Assembly: GCF_010672525.1 (NCBI RefSeq)
Contig: NZ_JAAHGH010000004.1
Coordinates: 351,964 to 415,963, forward strand
Length of the DNA stretch: 64,000 nucleotides
Source of the DNA: Okeania sp. SIO2B3
GTDB taxonomy: Bacteria; Cyanobacteriota; Cyanobacteriia; Cyanobacteriales; Microcoleaceae
Direction: 5' to 3'
In this document: one piece after another, positions 9,546 to 20,852 of the stretch
How positions within the stretch are numbered: position 1 is the first letter of the stretch
How the letters are laid out: each line of letters starts with the position of its first letter
Translations under genes and position numbers: made by a program
The notes under the pieces: generated by a model
The model's database searches: none
What the model saw: the letters and a program-made list of their open reading frames with translations, nothing else
What the model was told of the DNA's origin: nothing

Positions 9546-11513
9546 ATGAAAAAGTCTAATTCAAATAATATTCGTAGTATTTATTTTACAAATAATCTGG
9601 AAAACAAAGACTTTGTAAATTCACAAGGTGGGCATCAGAGAATCCGTAAAATATTGGTCGTAGGAACTGGAATATTTGGCACTATTTTATCAACTACAAT
9701 ACCTTTACTTTCAGGAATATCGCTGAGTATGATATTTGAAACTCTATCAGATGAATATTACTTTGGTAAAATAGAACTTGGATTAATAATATTAGTACCT
9801 TATATTTTTTTCTTATATTTAGCTGCGAATGGCATCAAAATAAATACTTTTATTGTAATTGCTTTCATATTTTGTATTGCAATTGTATTGATTAATGTTA
9901 TAAAAACATCTAATACAAGAATTGAATTACTAGCATTAATTGGATTGGTTATTGTCATAGCGTACTTAGGAATAATAATGATTGGATCTGCAATAAGTTT
10001 TACATCTGTAGCGGGTGAAACTATAAGTGATTTTTTGATTCTAAGTACTACTATTTTGGCAGCTATAGCTGTTACTGGAAAAACTGATGACCCACAACAG
10101 GAACAAAAAGAAATAATAATATATATTTCAGAAATTGCCACAATTCTGACAGGTTATATTGTTGCTAGAAAAGCTATCAGAGGTTCCCCACAATTTGCAT
10201 GGATAAAAAAAATAGCTGTATTTTTATCTGCCACAGGTGGAACTTCTTTTTACGGTGTTGATTTAACAAATGCTTGTTTTGATAATTCACATTTGCCCCA
10301 TACAGATTTTAGAAAAGCTACATTAACTGGCGCTAGTTTTAAAAATGTTACAGGGTTAGAATTATCTAGACTACAAGATACAATTTTAGAAGACCCCCAT
10401 GTCAGAAAACTATTAACAAATCCAGAGGATGGCGCTGGCAAAGATTATACTGGAGCAAATCTTAGTGGTGCTAACTTAAAAGGAGCTAATTTAGCAGGAG
10501 CTATTCTCATAGGAGCAAAATTAAATGGCGCAGACTTAACAGATGCTAATTTAGAAGGAGCAAATTTATCTAAAGCTCAACTATTAGATGTAGATTTTTC
10601 CAGAGCAAATCTAACAGAAACCTGTATAGAAGATTGGAGTATAAATAGTCGTACTTGCTTTAAAAATGTTGATTGTAAAAGAATTTATATAAAACAAGGC
10701 AAACACGGTTTTTTAGAACCTAAACCAGACAGTGGAGAATTTCAAGATCGTGAATTTGAAAAATGGATAGATGAACTTCAAGAAACTGTAGATGTACTTT
10801 TACACGATTTTGATTTTGGCGGTTGGCAAGCTCTAGGTACTGCTCTAGATAAAACAGCAAATAAATATCAAGGAATCAATAAAAGTCGCTGGAAAATAGA
10901 ACAAAAAGATAAGAATGTGGTCCTCGCACAAATCGGCGTTTCACCAACCGCAGACAAACCAGCAATTCATCAGAGCATTACAAATAATTATTATAATGAA
11001 TTATCCATTCAAGGTAATAAAGCTAATATACTATTAAACCCTTCAGAAAAGGTAGAAATTATGGACAACAAAAATGAAAATCCCACAGTAAGTGGAGATT
11101 TAGTGAGTGGAGATAAAACCACATCTGGAGATGTTCATCTAAGCGATGTTAAGCTCACAAATTCTGGAAGTATGGCATTAGTAAACCTCAACGGTCAAAT
11201 TAACAATACAATCCAACAACTCCAGGATATTAAAACAGAAAAAGGCGAAGATTTAGCAACTATTTTAACTGCCTTGCAAGAATCAATTAATGGCGACTCT
11301 GTACTATCAGAAGCTCAAAAAAAGGAAGCTCTTGAAGCTGTAGAAACCATAGCAGAAGAAGGCAAAAAAACATCAGGGGAGCGCGTGCGAAAACTTTGTT
11401 CCATGGCTTTGAATGCTCTCAAAGGTCTAACAGCAGCAGTGACAGACACTAGCAAACTAGCAACAACTCTCAAAACTTACCTGCCAACTCTCACTGCACT
11501 TCTGGGTTTATAA
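9546..11513 (+). CDS. Membrane-anchored pentapeptide-repeat protein
   Basis: Several N-terminal TM segments, then A(N/D)LxGA pentapeptides (GANLSGANLKGANLAGAILIGAKLNGADLTDANLEGANL), then a low-complexity linker and helical C-terminus. Confidence 0.85.
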   Translation: MKKSNSNNIRSIYFTNNLENKDFVNSQGGHQRIRKILVVGTGIFGTILSTTIPLLSGISLSMIFETLSDEYYFGKIELGLIILVPYIFFLYLAANGIKINTFIVIAFIFCIAIVLINVIKTSNTRIELLALIGLVIVIAYLGIIMIGSAISFTSVAGETISDFLILSTTILAAIAVTGKTDDPQQEQKEIIIYISEIATILTGYIVARKAIRGSPQFAWIKKIAVFLSATGGTSFYGVDLTNACFDNSHLPHTDFRKATLTGASFKNVTGLELSRLQDTILEDPHVRKLLTNPEDGAGKDYTGANLSGANLKGANLAGAILIGAKLNGADLTDANLEGANLSKAQLLDVDFSRANLTETCIEDWSINSRTCFKNVDCKRIYIKQGKHGFLEPKPDSGEFQDREFEKWIDELQETVDVLLHDFDFGGWQALGTALDKTANKYQGINKSRWKIEQKDKNVVLAQIGVSPTADKPAIHQSITNNYYNELSIQGNKANILLNPSEKVEIMDNKNENPTVSGDLVSGDKTTSGDVHLSDVKLTNSGSMALVNLNGQINNTIQQLQDIKTEKGEDLATILTALQESINGDSVLSEAQKKEALEAVETIAEEGKKTSGERVRKLCSMALNALKGLTAAVTDTSKLATTLKTYLPTLTALLGL

Positions 11514-11669
11514 AAAAAATTAGTTTTTAGTGGTGCGAAGGTTAAATTGAAAAAGGACAATAATTAGCGATCGCCTACTCATAACCAAAATTTAACCTAA
11601 CCATATCTACAACATAACACCACGAAAATACCTTAGAACATTTAAAAATGCTCCAACTCAGTCAGGGAT

Positions 11670-11718
11670 AACTTCTAACTTCTAACTTCTAACTTCTAAC
11701 TTCTGACTTCTGACTTCT
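11670..11718. repeat. Heptanucleotide tandem repeat (AACTTCT / GACTTCT)n
   Basis: taacttctaacttctaacttctaacttctgacttctgacttct. Confidence 0.9.
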
Positions 11719-11798
11719 CCTACTATCTACCCCCTTGCCAATGATCCCCTGCCGTTGGACACTGATAATGACAATGTTGTTGGCAATGAGGTTCAACC

Positions 11799-13088
11799 GT
11801 GAAAAACGTACTAAGTATAATTCTAGGCGGTGGCGCAGGTACCCGTCTCTATCCATTAACAAAACTGCGGGCCAAACCAGCAGTACCCCTAGCTGGGAAA
11901 TATCGGTTGATAGATATTCCCATCAGTAACTGCATCAACTCAGACATCGAGAAAATCTATGTTCTGACCCAATTCAACTCAGCTTCTCTAAACCGTCATA
12001 TTACTCGTGCCTATAACTTCCCTGGTTTCAGTGAAGGTTTTGTCGAAGTTCTCGCAGCTCAACAAACTAAAGATAATCCAGAGTGGTTCCAAGGAACAGC
12101 AGATGCTGTCCGTAAATATATATGGTTGTTCAAAGAGTGGGATATTGATTATTTTTTAATTCTCTCTGGAGACCATCTCTACCGCATGGACTATCGGGAG
12201 TTTGTCCAACGTCATATTGAAACAAAGGCAGATGTTACTCTTTCTGTTTTACCCATTGATGAAGCAAGGGCGTCTGATTTTGGTTTAATGAAAATTGATG
12301 ACTCTGGTCGGATTATTGAGTTTAGCGAAAAACCTAAAGGGGACGATCTAAAAATTATGGCAGTCGATACTTCTGTATTAGGAGTTAGTCCAGAAGTCGC
12401 TAAAGAACAACCCTACATTGCATCAATGGGGATTTATGTTTTTAATAAACAAGTTCTAATTGACCTCCTAGATAAATCTCCAGACCATACAGATTTTGGT
12501 AAAGAAATTTTGCCTAGTTCGGCCAAAGATTATAATCTTCAAGCTTATCCATTTGAAGGTTATTGGGAAGATATTGGGACGATTAGGTCATTCTATGAAG
12601 CTAATTTGGCTTTGACCCAACAGCCTCAACCACCCTTTAGCTTTTATGATGAAAAAGCTCCTATTTATACACGTTCCCGGTATTTACCACCAAGTAAACT
12701 TTTAGACTGCCAGATTACAGAGTCAATTGTTGGAGAAGGTTGTATTCTTAAGCAATGCCGAATTGACCATTGTGTTTTAGGATTGCGATCGCGAGTTGAA
12801 GCTGGTTGTACAATTGAAGACTCTCTTCTAATGGGTGCAGATTACTACGAACCTTTTGCAGAACGAAAATCTGGCCTACAAAAGGGTATTGTCCCATTGG
12901 GTATCGGTGCTGAAACTACTGTTCGTGGGGCGATCATCGATAAGAATGCCCGCATTGGTCGCAATGTCCAGATTATTAATAAAGATCGTATAGAGGAAGC
13001 TCAACGTGAGGAAGATGGATTTATCATTCGTAGCGGTATTGTTGTTGTCTTGAAGAATGCCATTATCCCAGATGGCACAGTAATCTAG
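11799..13088 (+). CDS. glgC: Glucose-1-phosphate adenylyltransferase
   Basis: [46 protein letters not shown] start. Confidence 0.97.
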   Translation: MKNVLSIILGGGAGTRLYPLTKLRAKPAVPLAGKYRLIDIPISNCINSDIEKIYVLTQFNSASLNRHITRAYNFPGFSEGFVEVLAAQQTKDNPEWFQGTADAVRKYIWLFKEWDIDYFLILSGDHLYRMDYREFVQRHIETKADVTLSVLPIDEARASDFGLMKIDDSGRIIEFSEKPKGDDLKIMAVDTSVLGVSPEVAKEQPYIASMGIYVFNKQVLIDLLDKSPDHTDFGKEILPSSAKDYNLQAYPFEGYWEDIGTIRSFYEANLALTQQPQPPFSFYDEKAPIYTRSRYLPPSKLLDCQITESIVGEGCILKQCRIDHCVLGLRSRVEAGCTIEDSLLMGADYYEPFAERKSGLQKGIVPLGIGAETTVRGAIIDKNARIGRNVQIINKDRIEEAQREEDGFIIRSGIVVVLKNAIIPDGTVI

Positions 13089-13168
13089 TAAGTGTTTGAG
13101 TTTTAGTTGTTAGTTGGTTAGCGGTTATTAGTAAATGCTGCTAACCACAAAATACTAATTGCTAATTT

Positions 13169-13636
13169 ATGACCAGACTAATTATTCTTATTGGACTTCC
13201 AGCTAGTGGCAAATCCACTTTAGCCAGGAAAATAGTTACTAGATATCCTCAGTGTCAATTAATTTCTACTGATGCTATCCGTGCTCAGTTATTTGGTGAT
13301 GAAGCAATTCAAGGACCTTGGCTCCAAGTATGGCAACAAGTACAGCAAAAATTTTACCAAGCTGTACGCCAAACATCTCTGGCCATATATGACGCTACAA
13401 ATGTCCAACGTAGGCAACGACGACAAGTAATTGACTTGGCAAAGGAAAGTGGATTTACCCATCTAACTGGTTTATGGCTTGACAAATCATTAGAATTATG
13501 CTTAATAAGAAATCGGCAACGACAGCGTCAAGTTCCTGAAGAAGTAATCATGAAAATGTATCGGCAGTTAACAGATGCTCCTCCAAGTTGTGAAGAAGGA
13601 TTAGATATAGTGAAACGAATTACTAAATTAAGGTAG
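13169..13636 (+). CDS. AAA P-loop kinase (polynucleotide-kinase-like)
   Basis: LIGLPASGKSTLARKI Walker A; YDATNVQRRQRRQVI. Confidence 0.85.
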   Translation: MTRLIILIGLPASGKSTLARKIVTRYPQCQLISTDAIRAQLFGDEAIQGPWLQVWQQVQQKFYQAVRQTSLAIYDATNVQRRQRRQVIDLAKESGFTHLTGLWLDKSLELCLIRNRQRQRQVPEEVIMKMYRQLTDAPPSCEEGLDIVKRITKLR

Positions 13637-14024
13637 GGGTTGAAAATTATTGTTATCGCAAAGTATAAAACACAAGATAAGAGATTTTTTCGCACCTTAT
13701 TATACAATATTACACAATTAAGGTTTATAGCCTCTACCCATCGAAAAAAGGAAAATTTTTTTTACTAAATCCTCTTCTTTTAAAAAAAGGTAATGATTAA
13801 TCATTCATTGTTAAAATGAGATTTTTTCTACATACAATACCCATTAAATTTATCGCAAAATCACAACTATAAATCAACCTTTATTCTGAGATTTTTTATT
13901 ATGAATTAATTCAGCAAGCCCTAATTAATTTTAAATTGAGATTTCTTGCACCACAAAAAAGTTTGATAAGACTCATTAAACTTCAAGATATTGCAGATAA
14001 TAATTTGAATTAAAGCTGATAAAC

Positions 14025-14278
14025 TATAGCAATCCTAAATTGGTTGCGGGCAATCAAAAAATAGATAAAAAAACTGACACTCTTACCGAAAAATCGTGGT
14101 CTAAAGCCTCCCCTTTTAAGGGGATAAAAAAAGAGGATATTCTATATTTCAAGCCTCCTTATTGCAGAGATACTGATAACTGATAACTGATAACTGATAA
14201 CTGATAACTGATAACTGAAATGACCTGTTCCCTGAAAACAGTAAGATTTTTATACACAAATAAAATAGGATTGCTATA
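14025..14278. mobile_element. MITE-like family C copy containing a family-A-like insertion
   Basis: TATAGCAATCCTAAATTGG...AAATAGGATTGCTATA; interior includes AAGCCTCCCCTTTTAAGGGG and (TAACTGA)n, absent from the 9386-9508 copy. Confidence 0.75.
14172..14218. repeat. Heptanucleotide tandem repeat (ACTGATA)n
   Basis: actgataactgataactgataactgataactgataactgataactga. Confidence 0.95.
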
Positions 14279-14832
14279 TAGCTGAGTGCCTATAGATAAA
14301 CTCTAAAATAAAGTACGGAAATTGCTATTGCTCTTTCAGGAAAAACCGAACTTAAATCAATGTTAAATCTTGATAACTTGAAGTAAGTAAAGTCAAACAT
14401 TAAAATTCAGCCTGATTGATTAGTTATTAATATGTGGCAGTAGTTTTTTTATAAAAAATGTTGCCAACCTGGATATAGGTTGAAACTAACTTCTACTGGA
14501 GAAAGTATAACGATCTTATCTGAATTTATGAATATTGCATCTGAAAAATCAAAAAAACACTTGAAACCAGATATACAGAAGATTCCAAGTATATGAAGTA
14601 CAGATGTTAACCAGGGAATTTATACAATGTGGGCATCTTGCCCGCAATAGGGGTATCTTGCGCGCTATGGTTGTGCCTCACCAAGATGAAATTTGCTGTA
14701 TCTATATGTATATTACTTTTGACTGTTAACGCTTGACATTTGTTATTGATAGTTTTCTTATAATTAATCATTAAGCAATCATATATTACATTCACATTGA
14801 TCTGAAAAATATTAAAATGGGGAGATAGATAA

Positions 14833-15843
14833 ATGGCTACAACTGATTTTAAAGACTATTATTCAATCTTAGGTTTAACTAAAAGCGCTACTGCCGAAGA
14901 AATAAAAAAAGCTTATCGTAAATTAGCGAGGAAGTATCACCCAGATATGAACCCGGGTGACAAGAAAGCAGAAGCTCGTTTTAAAGAAGTTAATGAAGCT
15001 TATGAAGTTTTATCAGATCCAGAAAAACGCAAAAAATATGACCAATTTGGTCAATACTGGAATCAAGTAGGTTCCACAAGTGGCGGATGGCCTGGAGGTA
15101 CTGGTGGTACTACTGTAGATTTTGGAGGTTTCGATTTTAGTCAGTATGCCAGTTTTGAGGATTTTATCAATACCTTATTAGGGCGTGGTGGAACTCCAGG
15201 TAGTAATCCTGGTGGACGACAAACTTATACCTACAAGACTAATACAGGTTGGCCAGGGGGATTTAATAATGGATTTGATGGTTTTTCTAATTTTGAAAAT
15301 CGTCAGTCAGGAGCTTCTCTGAATTTAGAAGCTGATATTACTCTTACTTTTTCCGAAGCTTTCCGAGGAACACAGAAACGTGTGGGTAGTGGAGAAGTTT
15401 CTATTCCTCCAGGGGTTAAACCAGGAAGTAAAATTCGAGTTAAAGGTAGAGGTCAATTAGATCCATACACTAAGAAAAGAGGAGATTTGTATCTGAAGGT
15501 AGAAATTCAGTCTCATTCTTTTTTCCAGTTTGACGGAGATAACTTGCTTTGTGAGGTACTAATAACTCCTGATGAAGCTGTATTGGGTACATCTATTGAG
15601 GTGCCAACTCCTGATGGTATGGTTAATGTTAATATTCCTGCGGGTATTCGTTCCGGTCAGTCTTTACGGTTACGAGGTAAGGGATGGCCAAAGGCTAAGT
15701 CAGGGGGACGTACTGACCAGTTAGTACGGGTTACTATTGCTGTCCCTAAAGATATTAGTGGTATAGAAAAAGAGTGCTACGAAAAAATTAAAGCTAATCG
15801 TACTTTCAACCCTCGTAGTCATTTGCAAAGTATATCGTTGTAG
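14833..15843 (+). CDS. DnaJ C-terminal domain-containing co-chaperone
   Basis: J domain [67 protein letters not shown]; no zinc-finger repeats (CbpA type). Confidence 0.94.
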   Translation: MATTDFKDYYSILGLTKSATAEEIKKAYRKLARKYHPDMNPGDKKAEARFKEVNEAYEVLSDPEKRKKYDQFGQYWNQVGSTSGGWPGGTGGTTVDFGGFDFSQYASFEDFINTLLGRGGTPGSNPGGRQTYTYKTNTGWPGGFNNGFDGFSNFENRQSGASLNLEADITLTFSEAFRGTQKRVGSGEVSIPPGVKPGSKIRVKGRGQLDPYTKKRGDLYLKVEIQSHSFFQFDGDNLLCEVLITPDEAVLGTSIEVPTPDGMVNVNIPAGIRSGQSLRLRGKGWPKAKSGGRTDQLVRVTIAVPKDISGIEKECYEKIKANRTFNPRSHLQSISL

Positions 15844-15889
15844 TTTAAGTTCACTTCGGAGATGGGGAGATGGGGAGATGGGGAGTGTT

Positions 15890-16249
15890 CATTAATGGAT
15901 AATTGATAATGGATAATGGATAATTGATAATTACCTCTGGTTAAAACCGCTCTTGATTGAATATAAGTAAATACTATTTCTTCTCTTGGTCTCATGGATA
16001 TGGCTCCGAGACCCGCTCTTATCAGAGCCGCTCCGAATTGCGCCATCCCACCCAACGGGGAAGCTGCGAAGAGAGAACTCCGTTCCGCTGTCGCGTTTCG
16101 CGTCAGCGTTGCGAAGCAAACGACCGCTGTCTTGGTCTCATGGATATGGCGAGGGGACCTCGCCATCCCTCGACCGCTTTTTTTCCCTTTTAAAAGGGGA
16201 GGCTTCAAGGCGCTAATTATTTAATTATTAATTATTAATTATTCGGTAA
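15890..16249 (-). mobile_element. MITE-like family A copy with a nested insertion
   Basis: cttggtctcatggatatgg occurs twice (about 15985 and 16132), bracketing an insert with palindromic GC-rich short repeats; ends in (TTAATTA)n ATTCGGTAA. Confidence 0.75.
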
Positions 16250-16294
16250 AAACTGTGGACGTTGCTGAATCACTGAAATGAAAACTGCTTTCAA

Positions 16295-16422
16295 CAATTA
16301 ATAATGAATAATGAATAATGAATAATTACCTCTGCTTGAAAAGAAGAGGATTGACTAATAATGAAAATTTTTCTTTATTATCCCCTTAAAAGGGGAGGCT
16401 TTAAACCACAATTTTTCGGTAA
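16295..16422 (-). mobile_element. MITE-like family A copy, short form
   Basis: aataattacctctgcttgaaaagaagaggattgacta...ccccttaaaaggggaggctttaaaccacaatttttcggtaa. Confidence 0.7.
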
Positions 16423-16869
16423 GCTAATCTTTGATTTTTTTTCATACTAAACTGAACAATTTGTTTGATAAATTGTGTTCTACTATTCAACTACGCAATA
16501 CCATTATCTAGGTTAATTACTCACTTTTCTATCCCTCAATAATTAGCTTGATTTTCTTAATAATATCTGCTTAAATAACTAACAATAAAATCATATATTT
16601 CGGCAGAAGTCCCAAAATATTTGGATTTTTTTTCACCTTTCATATCTATAAATTTATTCCTTATCAATCGTTATCTTCTACAAAATATCAAGATAATTTT
16701 TTCTACAAATAAACTCAGGACTTACGCAAATTGACTTTTAAACCACCACCTGTAAGGGCGGATACCATTTGCCCTAGCTATATGTAGATTTTCTGCGTAA
16801 ATCCTGAAACTATTAAAAAAGTAAATCCTAGTATTTTTGAGATAGTCAATAAAACTACTTCATTTCTTA

Positions 16870-19281
16870 TTAACGTAGCTGAATATAATCATAATCATAA
16901 TATTTCTGATAATAAGAATCAGCTCGATCGCCATTACCAACTATTCCCAACATCGGTACTCCTGCCATACTCAAATCATCTAGAGCTAAACTTAAAGCTT
17001 CTCGCTCTGTTTTACCTAATCCCACTACTAACATTAATCCATTAGTACAAGCTGATAATAAACTAGCATCTGCTCGACCTAATAATGGTGCTGTGTCACA
17101 AATAACTAAGTCAAAAGTTGTAGCTGCATCTTGAATTAATTGGTGCATCTGCGGTGAGGATAAAATTTTCGTTGGGTCTGGCGGAATAGGGCCAGATGTT
17201 AAAACAAACAGATTTTCATCCACGGGCGATCGCTGAATTGCTGTTTCTATTGGCACACCATCGGCAATTATACTACTCAAACCTTGTTGGTTAGAAAGTC
17301 CCATCATATTATGAATCTGTGGACAACGTAGGTCGGCATCTATTAATAGAACTCGTTGACCCATAGCGGCAGCTGCCCTGGCCAAATGACCTGCTACTGT
17401 GGATTTACCATCCCCTGGTGTTGCGGAACTAATTACAAAAGAATGAATGGGATTTTCTATATTTAGGAGACGAATATTAGCATTTAAAGTACGGAAAGCT
17501 TCTTGAAAAGCTGAGGGATATAATACTAAGGATGAACTGTTATTTTCTTTTAGTTCATCGTTCATCCAATTTCTTTGTTCATGTATAGGAATTATTCCTA
17601 AAAATGGCAAACCAATAGATTTTTTGACTTCTTTTGGTGTTTTAAAAACGTCTTGTTGAAATCCTTCTCCCAATTTAGCTAATAATATTCCTAATACTAA
17701 TCCTGTTACTCCTCCCAGGGCAAGATTTAATATCATATTTGGAGAGATTTTTACTAACTGACCATTTTGAGTTTTCAGCAATTCTGGTGGTGCAATTAAT
17801 TCCCAAGGTTGTACTTTTTCAAATACTACTTCTATCTGTAATTGCTGTTGTTTTTCTAACAAATCTTTGAGTATATTATTTGAATTTTTTAATTCTTGCT
17901 GAATTTCTTGATAACTCCCTACTACTTCTGGCATTTTGGCAATATATTCATTTAATTTTGCCTCTGCTTCATCTAATACTTTACTCCTTACTTCCAGAAC
18001 TTCAATTTGATTAGCTGCCAAAATCATTTTATGAATTAACTCTAAGCGAACTGAGTCCTGAAAAGCCAAAGCCTTTTTACTTACTTCTTCTATATCTCTG
18101 CCAATAACTTTTTCTGCTTCTTGATTTAATAAAGGTAGTAATTTTGTTCGTTGTTGATATAAAGCTTGAATTTGAGGTGCTTTTTCTTTAAAACGAGCTG
18201 ATTCTAGAGCAATTGTTGTTTCTACTTCCTGTAATTGATTTAGTAATGATTGATATCTTGCTGCTTGACTTAAAGCTGAAGCAATCAAAGCTTCTTCAGG
18301 ATTAATTCCCAACTGACTCTGTAGCATGGCATAAAGCGATCGCTGTTGGTCTAGTAATATTTTATTCTCTAGTTTTTGTGATTGAATTTGATTACTTTCT
18401 GCTGCTAATTCTTGACTTTTAAGTTCTGGATTAATAAATATATATTCCTGCTGTAGTTGTTGTAATTTCTGTCGTAGTTCTTTGGTTTTTTGTTGATTTT
18501 TTGAAATTTGTTCTTCAATAAAATCCAATCCTTTATCCGTATTAGTTTTCTGGTCATTTTGACCATATTCAGTGTAAGCTGCTGCTAGTTTATCTAATAC
18601 AAACTGAATTTTTTTTGCATCCGAATCTCGATAGCTAACTTCTATAATTTTTGTATTGTCTAATCTTTCAATTTTTAGTTTCTCTTGACTAAAAAATTTT
18701 CTCTCTGGTTTTTTAAACAAAAAATTATAATTTACTTCCGGATATTCTTTTTGTATCTCCGCAATTATTGGCTGCATAAATTGCGGACTTTTTAATACTT
18801 GAATTTGAGATTGATAATCTAAGCCATACTTATCTAATTCTTGATTTTGTTGAATATTTTGGTTGGGGTATGAAGTAATTCCCTCTTCTCCTGTACCATA
18901 AATTATTTTGGCTGCTTGTTGTTCCCAATTTTCTCGATTGTTTGTAGTTAATTTTTGTGTTTCTGTGCCTAATTGATAGTTTACTGAATTGGTAATTGTA
19001 ACTGGTTCAACTAATATTTTAAATGTTCCCTGATATATAGGAATCTGATTTAAAGTCCAGAAATATGCCGCTGTTGTTGTGGTAGTTGCTACACTGAAAA
19101 TCAAGAAAAAACGATGACATACTAAGTTCCAAATCTTATTTTCTTTTTGAGATAATTTTTCCTCTAATTGATGAAATTCAGCTTCATAGATATATTGATT
19201 CTGATTAAAATTTTTCCTCCGGTCTAAGAGTTTACCGTGATTATTATATAAAGATAATTGAGAGTTTTTTTCTGGTTCCAT
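16870..19281 (-). CDS. Polysaccharide biosynthesis tyrosine autokinase (Wzc/BY-kinase-like)
   Basis: Wzz-type N-terminus plus C-terminal SATPGDGKSTVAGHLARAAAAMGQRVLLIDADLRCPQIHNMMGL; Tyr-rich tail ADSYYQKYYDYDYIQLR. Confidence 0.93.
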   Translation of the reverse strand: MEPEKNSQLSLYNNHGKLLDRRKNFNQNQYIYEAEFHQLEEKLSQKENKIWNLVCHRFFLIFSVATTTTTAAYFWTLNQIPIYQGTFKILVEPVTITNSVNYQLGTETQKLTTNNRENWEQQAAKIIYGTGEEGITSYPNQNIQQNQELDKYGLDYQSQIQVLKSPQFMQPIIAEIQKEYPEVNYNFLFKKPERKFFSQEKLKIERLDNTKIIEVSYRDSDAKKIQFVLDKLAAAYTEYGQNDQKTNTDKGLDFIEEQISKNQQKTKELRQKLQQLQQEYIFINPELKSQELAAESNQIQSQKLENKILLDQQRSLYAMLQSQLGINPEEALIASALSQAARYQSLLNQLQEVETTIALESARFKEKAPQIQALYQQRTKLLPLLNQEAEKVIGRDIEEVSKKALAFQDSVRLELIHKMILAANQIEVLEVRSKVLDEAEAKLNEYIAKMPEVVGSYQEIQQELKNSNNILKDLLEKQQQLQIEVVFEKVQPWELIAPPELLKTQNGQLVKISPNMILNLALGGVTGLVLGILLAKLGEGFQQDVFKTPKEVKKSIGLPFLGIIPIHEQRNWMNDELKENNSSSLVLYPSAFQEAFRTLNANIRLLNIENPIHSFVISSATPGDGKSTVAGHLARAAAAMGQRVLLIDADLRCPQIHNMMGLSNQQGLSSIIADGVPIETAIQRSPVDENLFVLTSGPIPPDPTKILSSPQMHQLIQDAATTFDLVICDTAPLLGRADASLLSACTNGLMLVVGLGKTEREALSLALDDLSMAGVPMLGIVGNGDRADSYYQKYYDYDYIQLR

Positions 19282-19488
19282 ATCTATAAATTTCCAAGTT
19301 AAAAATAAAGTTATTACTGTGACTCAAGCAAGATAATTTTAAAAATATCCATGGCAGACCTGCAACTATTATATATATATAGAGCAGATTCGGTGGTATA
19401 TGAGGTAAAAACATTAACGCTCGAATTTTTGCATTGTCAGATGAAAAGATGAATTATAGCGAAATTGGCTTTTTCCTCGATCAAATTT

Positions 19489-19896
<408 letters not shown>

Positions 19897-20852
19897 ATTT
19901 ATCATTCTCTCAATTATCTTCTTTTTTGACAACGCACGAATTTTTGTATTGCAGGCATATTGTCCGCCACAGATACACATCACTGATATGAAACACCCTG
20001 TATCTTCATTCAATAATTTTAATTCTAAACTAAGACGCATCTTAATTTTATATTCTCTGTTGGGGAATTTTTTTCAAGTTTCATATTTATAAATTTAAAA
20101 GTTAAAAATAAGATCTTGTACAGTGACGAATGATTTTAGATTTTTGATTGAATTTGATTTTGGATTAATCAATTGCTAGAATGATTAATTATTGCTCTGC
20201 TGATTAAATCTAAAAGTCTTTACAGATAAAGGTAAGTGCCTTTTTAAGTATCAAAAAGTGCTAGATTTTAGGTGGTAATGGTTCAAAAATTTAGGATTTT
20301 GGTCAAGAGTTGGGCAGAAAAATCACTCTGATGATTCTTCCTACTATCTCCTCTATAATTCCCCGTTCCTCCTGACTCCTCTCCTCACTCACAATACTTT
20401 TTCAACAAACCCTAATTAATGGTTTTTTTAGTCAAAGTCTAACTAATTTTTGGCAATATCATTCCATAGCGTGCAACCCCAAAAATCAAGTTATTACTGT
20501 GACTCAAGCAAGATAAATTTAATAATATTTCATAGCAGACCTAGAACTGCTACATATCTTTATTCAATAATTTTAATTCTCAGCTAAGACCAAGTTTAGT
20601 TTTATACTATATTTTGCCTGTTGGCTTTCCCAAAATTGAGATATATAACTTAAATGTTTAACAAATTTTTAACAGCTTAATAAACATCTCTAAAATTATA
20701 TAAAGCTTTGAACAAATATTTGTATGAGGAAAAGTTTTTCCCACTATTGCCTGTTTCCTACTATATATGTATGGAGCTACTGATATATCAAACGCAATAT
20801 TTTCCCTTCTTCCTTACTTCCCTCTTCCTTCTTCCTTCTTCCTTCTTCCTTC

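Noticed and set aside
15819-16224. Several overlapping ORFs on both strands
   Set aside because: They are translations of a family A repeat with nested palindromes; the same peptides (e.g. LRNADAKRDSGTEFSLRSFPVGWDG) reappear at 45061 for the same reason.
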